The notes under the pieces: generated by a model
The model's database searches: none
Told to the model about the DNA's origin: nothing
Seen by the model: the letters and a program-made list of their open reading frames with translations, nothing else
Program-made: the position numbers and the translations under genes
DNA from: an uncultured Bacteroidales bacterium
Lineage (GTDB): Bacteria; Bacteroidota; Bacteroidia; Bacteroidales; F082
Assembly: GCA_937906455.1 (NCBI GenBank)
Contig: CALCYT010000031.1
Location: 1-10,298 of the forward strand
Reading direction: 5' to 3'
Length of the DNA: 10,298 nt
In this document: one piece after another, positions 1 to 5,281 of the stretch
How the letters are laid out: every line of letters begins with the position of its first letter
How positions within the stretch are numbered: position 1 is the stretch's first letter

Positions 1-63
1 AGCGGACTGTTCATCCTCGGCGCTCTCGGCGCGGGATATGCGCTTAGAAAGAAGAGGGATTGA
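1..63 (+). CDS. C-terminal tail of an unidentified surface or membrane protein (partial)
   Basis: Frame 1 is open from the window edge to a TGA at 61-63 and encodes 20 residues, SGLFILGALGAGYALRKKRD. About 14 hydrophobic and glycine-rich residues are followed by a basic tail (RKKR). This is the layout of a C-terminal membrane anchor or sorting-type tail, with the basic end expected in the cytoplasm. Similar Gly/Leu/Ala plus Arg/Lys tails are familiar at the ends of large secreted or repeat-rich Bacteroidetes proteins, but no sorting motif can be confirmed because the upstream part is missing. The function of the protein is unknown. The next gene starts 124 bp downstream, and no convincing terminator or promoter was seen in that spacer. 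Confidence 0.6.
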   Translation, partial: SGLFILGALGAGYALRKKRD

Positions 64-187
64 GGTTTTTGGTTATAGGTTGATGGAGGGGTTTATTCGT
101 CTTCGGTGGATAAATCCTTCCGGTCAACCGCTAAGATTATTCTCTCAACTTTTAATTTTTTCTGTTTAAAAAACGCAAAGTATAGAA

Positions 188-1375
188 ATGACTAAGATGG
201 AAACTCCGGTGCTGCTTCTGACGGGTTATCTCGGAAGCGGCAAGACCACGTTGGTGAATCATATCCTTTCAAATAAGAAAGGCATCAAATTTGCGGTGAT
301 TGTCAACGACATAGGCGAGGTCAACATCGACGCCGACCTCATCCAGAAAGGCGGCATCGTAGGCAAGAAAGACGAGAGCCTCGTAGCCTTGCAGAACGGT
401 TGTATCTGCTGCACCCTGAAGATGGACCTCATCGAACAGCTCAACGACATCATGAAGATGGCGCGTTTCGACTACATAGTGATTGAGGCGAGCGGCATCT
501 GTGAGCCTGAGCCTATAGCGCGCACCATCGCCGGAATCCCGCAGATGGGCAGGGAATACACACAGTTCGGCATACCACGCTTAGACTGCATAGCGACAGT
601 GGTAGATGCCCTCAGGATGAAAGATGAATTCGCTTGCGGCGAGAGCCTCGAAAACGAGAATATCGACGAAGACGACATCGAGAACCTCGTCATAGAACAG
701 ATAGAGTTTTGTAACATAGTGATTCTCAACAAGGTGTCAGATGTCGAGCCGAAAGAGCTTGAGAGAATCCGCCAGATTGTGAAAAACCTCGCGCCAGACG
801 CACAAATACTCGAATGCGACTACGCCAATGTCGATTTAGACAGAATTATCGACACATACATGTTCGATTACAACACCGTTTCAGGCTCAGCAGGCTGGAT
901 CAAGATTATCGAAGGCAGTAACGAACATGATGATGACGATGAACACGAACATCATCATCACGACCATGATCATGAGCATCATCATGAACACGACGAGGGC
1001 GAAGCTGAGGAATACGGCATCGGGACGTATGTATATTTCAACAGAAAGCCGTTCGACACGCTGAAATTCAACGATTATGTGCTGAACAAATGGCCAAAGA
1101 ACATCATCCGCTGCAAGGGATTGTGCTATTTCGCCGACAACCGGGACATGTCGTATATCTTCGAGACGGCGGGCAAACAGAAGAAGCTCTCGGAAGCCGG
1201 CTACTGGTTCGCTACAGCGAGCAAAGAGGAACTGCGGCAGTTTGTGGAACGCGACCCAAGCATTCTTAACGACTGGGACGAGGAATACGGCGACCGTATG
1301 GAAAAGATAGTGTTTATTGGACAAAAGCTGGATAAGGAAGCGATAAAACAAGCACTTGACAGTTGCTTGTTTTAG
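188..1375 (+). CDS. COG0523/CobW-family GTP-binding metallochaperone with His-rich loop
   Basis: A 395-residue G3E-family P-loop GTPase of the CobW/YjiA/ZNG1 type. Members of this family insert or deliver metals, often zinc, to client proteins in the cytoplasm. Visible motifs are Walker A GYLGSGKTT (13-21), the family metal-binding signature GCICC (71-75, Cys72, Cys74, Cys75), EASGICEP (100-107) and a guanine-recognition motif NKVS (181-184) where NKxD is usual. Residues 247-270 are almost entirely His, Asp and Glu, a likely metal-buffering loop. The CobW C-terminal domain follows at about 278-380. The ATG at 188 gives a normal N-terminus just before the P-loop. The stop codon overlaps the first unit of a 7-bp repeat array. 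No cobalamin genes are nearby, so a cobalt role is not supported. A zinc role is inferred from the family, and the client is unknown. No Zur-like operator was recognised upstream. Confidence 0.93.
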   Translation: MTKMETPVLLLTGYLGSGKTTLVNHILSNKKGIKFAVIVNDIGEVNIDADLIQKGGIVGKKDESLVALQNGCICCTLKMDLIEQLNDIMKMARFDYIVIEASGICEPEPIARTIAGIPQMGREYTQFGIPRLDCIATVVDALRMKDEFACGESLENENIDEDDIENLVIEQIEFCNIVILNKVSDVEPKELERIRQIVKNLAPDAQILECDYANVDLDRIIDTYMFDYNTVSGSAGWIKIIEGSNEHDDDDEHEHHHHDHDHEHHHEHDEGEAEEYGIGTYVYFNRKPFDTLKFNDYVLNKWPKNIIRCKGLCYFADNRDMSYIFETAGKQKKLSEAGYWFATASKEELRQFVERDPSILNDWDEEYGDRMEKIVFIGQKLDKEAIKQALDSCLF

Positions 1376-1469
1376 ATAACAGATAAATAGATAACAGATA
1401 ACAGATAATAGATAACAGATAATAGATAATAGATAACAGATAATAGATAATAGAAGAGATATAGATAAT
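1374..1469 (+). repeat. 7-bp tandem repeat array AGATAA(C/T)
   Basis: Eleven consecutive units of AGATAAC or AGATAAT run from 1374 to 1451; the second unit is 8 bp (AGATAAAT). A degenerate unit (1452-1458), four bases and one more AGATAAT (1463-1469) follow. The first unit overlaps the TAG stop of the COG0523 GTPase gene, so copy-number change would not alter that protein. The array lies directly upstream of the four-helix-bundle gene, and related units reappear in inverted orientation on its other side (1881-1916). Such arrays can vary in length by slippage. Any effect on expression is unknown. Confidence 0.9.
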
Positions 1470-1501
1470 GGAGGGGGTCTGAGGATGGAAAGGAAAAATT
1501 T

Positions 1502-1870
1502 ATGGACTATTCATTCGAAAAACTCTTAGTATGGAAGGAATCAAGGGAATTAGTATGCGATGTATATTCATTATTGAAAAGTTTTCCCAAATTTGAAACT
1601 TATGGTATTTGTGATCAGATTAGAAGATCTGTAATTTCAATACCATCAAACATTGTTGAAGGAAATATCAAAAAATCAGTCAAAGAGAGATTACATTTTA
1701 TTGAAATATCATACGGGTCATTAATGGAAGTTTATTGTCAATTAATAATTTCTAAGGATTTAAAGTATATTAATGACAACCAATTTTTAGAAATAAAATC
1801 TAAAATTGATATGGTAAATAAATTATTATCAGGACTAAAAAAATCATTAGAAACAAAATCGAACAATTAA
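1502..1870 (+). CDS. Four-helix-bundle protein (23S rRNA intervening-sequence protein family)
   Basis: A 122-residue protein, a typical length for the four-helix-bundle family first described from intervening sequences in 23S rRNA genes of Leptospira and Coxiella. Diagnostic segments are FEKLLVWKESREL near the N-terminus (5-17), QIRRSVISIPSNIVEGN (39-55), a KE..HFIEISYGSLME block (61-76) and a leucine-rich last helix (about 95-115). Family members form bundles that oligomerise. A relative, Avd, binds nucleic acid and reverse transcriptase in diversity-generating retroelements. No reverse transcriptase, template repeat or rRNA is seen here, so this is a stand-alone copy. The ATG at 1502 is the only sensible start. 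Its GC content of about 25% and its flanking repeats suggest acquisition from elsewhere. It converges on the MATE gene with a 25-bp gap. The biological role of stand-alone copies is not known to me. Confidence 0.92.
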   Translation: MDYSFEKLLVWKESRELVCDVYSLLKSFPKFETYGICDQIRRSVISIPSNIVEGNIKKSVKERLHFIEISYGSLMEVYCQLIISKDLKYINDNQFLEIKSKIDMVNKLLSGLKKSLETKSNN

Positions 1871-1916
1871 TTTTTCTCAACCCCTCTTTTATCTATTATC
1901 TTTTATCTCTAATCTC
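1871..1916 (-). repeat. Inverted AGATAA-type repeats downstream of the four-helix-bundle gene
   Basis: Read on the minus strand, this stretch contains the series AGAGATT, AGAGATAAA, AGATAAT, AGATAAA and AGAGGGG, followed by TTGAGAAAAA. It mirrors the left array and its GGAGGGGG/TGAG flank. The last codons of the MATE gene (Glu-Ile-Arg-Asp-Lys-Arg-stop) are built from these units, and its TAA stop is part of an AGATAAT unit. Confidence 0.7.
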
Positions 1917-3284
1917 TTTTACAGCAAAGGGCAATGCCAACAGAAACGTCAACGCATCGGCGATGGCTTGTGTCATCTCAACACCTTGAAGACCGATAAA
2001 AAGAGGTAAAATCATGATGATGGGGATGAAGAATAAGCCCTGTCGTCCCATCGACAACACTGTGGCTATCAAGGTCTTGCGAGTGGTCTGATACATCATG
2101 TTGGTGACAGTGCTCAGTCCGATGAGCGGAAACGACAAACACTGCCAGCGTAAGACGTCGGTGCCTATCTTCACAAGCTCCTCGTCTTCGCTGCGGAAAA
2201 CCCTGATGATGTCGGGAGCGTAAATGGCGAACACTATCGATATGATTATCAGTATGACAGTTGACAGCTCGACGGTGAAGATATACGATTTTCTGACTCT
2301 TTCATGCAGTCCTGCGCCGTAGTTGAAGCCGCACACAGGTTGGAATCCTTGACCTATCCCGAGGATTATCGAGAACGCGAACATCATCACTCGCGACACT
2401 ATGGCGAAGGCGGCGATGGCACTCGCCTCGGTGCCGGGAGCGGCGTAGTAGGCAGCGTATCTGTTGAGCATTATAGTGCTGACACACACGAAGACATGCC
2501 GGCATAATGAGGGCGTCCCGCCTTTGAAAATCTCTTTTTGGCTATACCATGTGAGACTGAAATTCTTGAGTCGGATATGTACGTTGCCGCTTTTTTCAGT
2601 GCCGAGAAACAATATTAACCATCCCAACATCTGGCTGATGCACGTCGCGAGAGACGCGCCCATGACACCCATGTCGAAAACATAGATAAACAAGGCGTCA
2701 AGGAAGATGTTCAGTACGGCTCCGGCAGCAATCCCGACCATGGCATATTGCGCGTTGCCTTGCAGTCGAAGCTGGTTGTTGAGCGTAAGCGACGACATCA
2801 TGAAAGGCGTCCCGATGAGGATAAACAACAGATAATCATTGGAATACGGCACCACATCGGGGGTGGCACCCATCATTCGCGAAAGCGGGGTGAGAAAGAA
2901 AACACCGGTCATCATGGCGATGACGCCGATGCCCATCGACGAGAAAAACCCCGTGGCGGCCATCTTCTCGGCATCAGAATAATTCTTGGCACCAAGAGCC
3001 GTGGAGATGAAATTTCCGGAGCCGTGGCCGAAATAAAACCCGATGGCATTGATGAATGTCATGTAGGCAAACGACACCCCTACGCCCGCCGTCGCCTCCG
3101 TGCTGATGTGCCCGACAAAAAACGCATCGATGATGTTGTACAAGGCCGTCACCATCATGGAAATGATAGTAGGAACAGCCATTTTTATAACTAATTGACG
3201 CACAGGACTCTCCGTCATCATCAGATAACGTCTGCCACGTTGACGCTCGTCGTCCTCATCCGTAAAACGAATAATATGCCTCAT
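1896..3284 (-). CDS. MATE-family multidrug/cation efflux transporter
   Basis: A 462-residue inner-membrane protein with the hydrophobic pattern of about 12 transmembrane helices arranged as two related halves. It belongs to the MATE superfamily, in the MepA/NorM-like part, whose members export cationic drugs or metabolites in exchange for Na+ or H+. Family features are PTIISMMVTALYNIIDAFFVG near the N-terminus (about 38-58), the GSGNFISTALGAKN loop after the second helix (about 88-101), GGTPSLCRH opening the second half (about 255-263) and IGQGFQPVCGFNYGA (about 311-325). The substrate cannot be read from the sequence. The start at 3284 adds about 20 charged residues. An internal Met at residue 22 or 23 (MMTESPVRQL) is a credible alternative, because a -7 promoter element ends only 4 bp before the first ATG. 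The C-terminal six codons lie in repeat sequence. Confidence 0.93.
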   Translation of the reverse strand: MRHIIRFTDEDDERQRGRRYLMMTESPVRQLVIKMAVPTIISMMVTALYNIIDAFFVGHISTEATAGVGVSFAYMTFINAIGFYFGHGSGNFISTALGAKNYSDAEKMAATGFFSSMGIGVIAMMTGVFFLTPLSRMMGATPDVVPYSNDYLLFILIGTPFMMSSLTLNNQLRLQGNAQYAMVGIAAGAVLNIFLDALFIYVFDMGVMGASLATCISQMLGWLILFLGTEKSGNVHIRLKNFSLTWYSQKEIFKGGTPSLCRHVFVCVSTIMLNRYAAYYAAPGTEASAIAAFAIVSRVMMFAFSIILGIGQGFQPVCGFNYGAGLHERVRKSYIFTVELSTVILIIISIVFAIYAPDIIRVFRSEDEELVKIGTDVLRWQCLSFPLIGLSTVTNMMYQTTRKTLIATVLSMGRQGLFFIPIIMILPLFIGLQGVEMTQAIADALTFLLALPFAVKEIRDKR

Positions 3285-3288
3285 GCCG

Positions 3289-3296
3289 CAAAATTA
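3289..3296 (-). promoter_or_regulatory. Bacteroidetes -7 promoter element for the MATE gene
   Basis: On the minus strand this reads TAATTTTG, an exact match to TAnnTTTG. No clear -33 TTTG was found at the usual distance. Transcription would begin at or very near the first ATG (3284), giving either a leaderless message or use of the internal Met at residue 22 or 23. Confidence 0.5.
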
Positions 3297-3329
3297 CAAA
3301 AAATAAAGGCACATGATATAATTTTTTCG

Positions 3330-3337
3330 TATCTTTG
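3330..3337 (+). promoter_or_regulatory. Bacteroidetes -7 promoter element for ricT
   Basis: TATCTTTG matches TAnnTTTG exactly and is followed by CA, a common context. It lies 36 bp before the ricT ATG at 3374, giving a leader of about 30 nt. It overlaps a possible TTG start at 3335, which argues that the ATG at 3374 is the real start. The -33 box is weak or absent. With the opposing element at 3289-3296 it forms a compact divergent promoter region. Confidence 0.65.
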
Positions 3338-3373
3338 CAAGTTATAACATTTAGATTGGAGAAATTTGTTTTT

Positions 3374-4663
3374 ATGGAAGAAAAAGATATAAAAGAAGAA
3401 GAATTCATCGATGAAAATATAGACGAAAGCACTGGAGATGTTGACAGTCTGCTGAAATCGGCTCCTCAGAAAATCAACATGCAGGACGAGGAGATGGAAG
3501 ACCAGATGGTGAACAAACAGGACGACGGCGTGGAGTTTAAGGCCACATGGCCTCTTCACGACGACATGAAAAAGACCCTCACCAACGATTTCCACCGCGG
3601 ATGCCGCATCAAAGCCGACAAATATGAGTTCGCCGGCAACGTGTTATGCCATGGACAATGCAAGCTCGACAGCTTCAACTGGCTCAAAGACTATGAGAAC
3701 GAGGCACCTAAAGAAGGCGAGCTGCTCGTGGCAGAGGTGCGTTTCAAAAACGACAGAAAAGACTTCTATAGCTATCCTTCAGAGATGCATCTCCTTGAAG
3801 GTGAGTTGGTTGCGGTGGAGACAACCATCGGACACGACATCGGTATCGTGACAATGGTGGGCGAGCTTATCGGGAAACAACGCAAACGCAAGAAGAGCAA
3901 CACACCCGTCACCGAGCTGAAGAAGATTTATCGCCGTGCACGAATCAACGACGTGGAGAAGTTCCTCGACGCTGTGCGCCAAGAAGAACATACCTTGTAC
4001 CGCAGCCGTGAGATAGCATCAAGCCTGAAGTTGGAGATGAAGCTTAATGATATTGAGTATCAAGGAGATAAGACAAAAGCCATCTTCTATTACACCGCCG
4101 ACGGACGTGTCGATTTCCGTGAGCTTATCAAGAAATTGGCCGAAGAGTTCCATGTTCGTGTGGAGATGCGTCAGATTGGGTTCCGGCAAGAGTCGGCAAA
4201 GCTTGGTGGCATAGGCTCATGCGGCAGAGAACTGTGCTGCGCCTCGTGGATTACTGATTTTCAATCGGTTACAACTAATGTGGCGAGAGTCCAGCAACTG
4301 TCGCCCAACCCACAGAAACTCGCGGGACAGTGCGGCAAACTGAAATGCTGCCTCAACTACGAGTACGACACCTATATCGAGGCTCTGAAAGCCTTCCCGG
4401 ACAACCGTATCGTGCTAAAAACAAAGAAAGGCGACGGCATCTACCAGAAAATCGACATCTTCAAAGGTTTGATGTGGTATTCCTATCCGTTTGACAAAAA
4501 CAATATGATGGCGATACCTCTTGAGAAAGTGAAGTTGATTATCGAAAACAACAAAAAAGGCGTGATACCGGAGCAACTTGAGGACTTCGCATTCATCAAG
4601 GAACAGAAAAACAACGACTATGGCGATGAAGGAAAACCGGCGGACTTGTCGAAACTGGAATAA
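3374..4663 (+). CDS. ricT: RicT/PSP1-domain Fe-S regulatory-type protein
   Basis: A 429-residue protein of the PSP1 C-terminal domain family (RicT/YaaT). The signature block runs from RVEMRQIGFRQESAKLGGIG (262-281) into two cysteine clusters, C283/C288/C289 (CGRELCC) and C320/C325/C326 (CGKLKCC). In Bacillus subtilis RicT forms a complex with RicA and RicF that carries Fe-S clusters and promotes RNase Y-dependent mRNA processing. Whether the same job is done here is unknown, and no ricA or ricF is in the window. Residues 1-60 form an acidic, probably disordered N-terminal extension. The ATG at 3374 was chosen over the upstream TTG at 3335 because the promoter element covers that TTG. gldH and the PBP gene follow on the same strand, with a palindromic element between ricT and gldH. 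Confidence 0.92.
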   Translation: MEEKDIKEEEFIDENIDESTGDVDSLLKSAPQKINMQDEEMEDQMVNKQDDGVEFKATWPLHDDMKKTLTNDFHRGCRIKADKYEFAGNVLCHGQCKLDSFNWLKDYENEAPKEGELLVAEVRFKNDRKDFYSYPSEMHLLEGELVAVETTIGHDIGIVTMVGELIGKQRKRKKSNTPVTELKKIYRRARINDVEKFLDAVRQEEHTLYRSREIASSLKLEMKLNDIEYQGDKTKAIFYYTADGRVDFRELIKKLAEEFHVRVEMRQIGFRQESAKLGGIGSCGRELCCASWITDFQSVTTNVARVQQLSPNPQKLAGQCGKLKCCLNYEYDTYIEALKAFPDNRIVLKTKKGDGIYQKIDIFKGLMWYSYPFDKNNMMAIPLEKVKLIIENNKKGVIPEQLEDFAFIKEQKNNDYGDEGKPADLSKLE

Positions 4664-4670
4664 CACCTCC

Positions 4671-4805
4671 GTCATTTCGACTGGAGCGGAGCGGAATGGA
4701 GACCTGAACGAAGCGAAAGCATTCACCTTTGGTGAATAAATCTCCGGCAAACAATTGATTTGGATTATTTGAATGTCAGAGATTTATCGACAAGCTCGAA
4801 ATGAC
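4671..4805. repeat. Palindromic intergenic element, copy 1
   Basis: A 135-bp element bounded by GTCATTTCGA (4671-4680) and its inverted copy TCGAAATGAC (4796-4805). Inside are a perfect hairpin ATTCACC-TTT-GGTGAAT (4721-4737) and an inverted pair ATAAATCTC (4736-4744) with GAGATTTAT (4779-4787). A second copy at 7567-7707 shares a 33-bp core with one mismatch (4713-4745 against 7608-7640). The element starts 7 bp after the ricT stop and ends 14 bp before the gldH ATG, filling the spacer. It resembles REP- or MITE-like repeats. It would fold if transcribed, but it lacks the T-run of a standard terminator. Confidence 0.85.
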
Positions 4806-4819
4806 AAGACACATTGAAT

Positions 4820-5278
4820 ATGAAGAGAATATTCTATATTGTAATTGTAGCGTTTTTGATGGCTTCGTGTAGCAACAACAAGCTGTACGATGAAAGCGTC
4901 GTCATTCCCAATGCGGTGTGGGACAACGAAAACATTCCTTTTTTCAACGTTACCGTTGACGACACCTTGGCTGAATATGCTTTCTATCTGAATATCAGGC
5001 ATTTAGAGAATTATCGCTATAGCAATCTTTATGTCTTCATGCACACCGTGTTTCCGAATGGCAACATCACGCATGACACCATAGAGTGTGTCTTCGCCAT
5101 GCCCGACGGCCGTTGGATGGGCAAGGGGAGCGGCACTATGCGCTCGGCGAAGGTGCTGCTGAACCCCACGCTGCGTTTCCCGCTAAGGGGCGATTATCAT
5201 TTTGAGATAGAACAGGCAATGCGCGAAAAAGAACTGAAAGGTATTACCGATATTGGCTTGTGCATTGAAAAACAATAA
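4820..5278 (+). CDS. gldH: GldH-family gliding-motility-type lipoprotein
   Basis: A 152-residue lipoprotein. The signal peptide is short, with a hydrophobic core (IFYIVIVAFLMAS) ending at Cys17, the expected lipidation site. The mature part shows the GldH pattern, with FFNVTVDDTLAEYAFYLNIRH and then NYRYSNLYVFMHTVFPNG in the middle third. In Flavobacterium johnsoniae GldH is needed for gliding, but orthologues are widespread in non-gliding Bacteroidetes, where the role is unclear. No other gld gene is visible here, so motility should not be inferred. The residues after Cys17 (SNNK) lack the acidic surface-export pattern described for some Bacteroidetes lipoproteins, so a periplasm-facing position is plausible. 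The ATG at 4820 is preferred over a TTG two codons upstream. The PBP gene starts 3 bp after the stop, which implies co-transcription. Confidence 0.88.
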   Translation: MKRIFYIVIVAFLMASCSNNKLYDESVVIPNAVWDNENIPFFNVTVDDTLAEYAFYLNIRHLENYRYSNLYVFMHTVFPNGNITHDTIECVFAMPDGRWMGKGSGTMRSAKVLLNPTLRFPLRGDYHFEIEQAMREKELKGITDIGLCIEKQ

Positions 5279-5281
5279 GTT

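Larger units (their letters stand above)
1374..1916. mobile_element. Putative small cassette: four-helix-bundle gene between inward-facing repeats
   Basis: About 540 bp that differ from their surroundings. The gene inside is about 25% GC by hand count. On the left lies the AGATAA array, ending in AGATAATGGAGGGGG (1463-1477) and then AAAAATT (1494-1500) just before the ATG. On the right, read on the minus strand, lie AGATAAAAGAGGGG (1894-1881) and AAAAATT (1875-1869) overlapping the stop codon. The two sides therefore form an imperfect inverted repeat around one ORF. No transposase is encoded, so any mobility would need help in trans. That the block is mobile is an inference from composition and symmetry only. 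Confidence 0.4.

Noticed and set aside
887..1351. Minus-strand ORF of 154 codons with a Met/Val-rich stretch
   Set aside because: It is antisense to the His-rich part of the COG0523 GTPase, and the apparent hydrophobic run is the complement of His/Asp codons.
1374..1469. CRISPR-like array
   Set aside because: The units are 7 bp with no spacers between them, so this is a simple tandem repeat.
1502..1870. Part of a diversity-generating retroelement (Avd) or an rRNA intervening sequence
   Set aside because: No reverse transcriptase, variable/template repeat or rRNA sequence is visible around the gene.
2748..3194. Plus-strand Arg/His-rich ORF of 148 codons
   Set aside because: It is antisense to the MATE gene, its composition reflects the complementary hydrophobic codons, and no family features are seen.
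3335..3373. TTG start adding 13 residues to ricT
   Set aside because: It falls on the TATCTTTG promoter element; the ATG at 3374 follows a sensible leader.
4721..4737. Intrinsic terminator after ricT (and the matching hairpin at 7616-7632)
   Set aside because: The hairpins are real but are followed by AAATCTCC, not a T-run, and belong to the repeat family.
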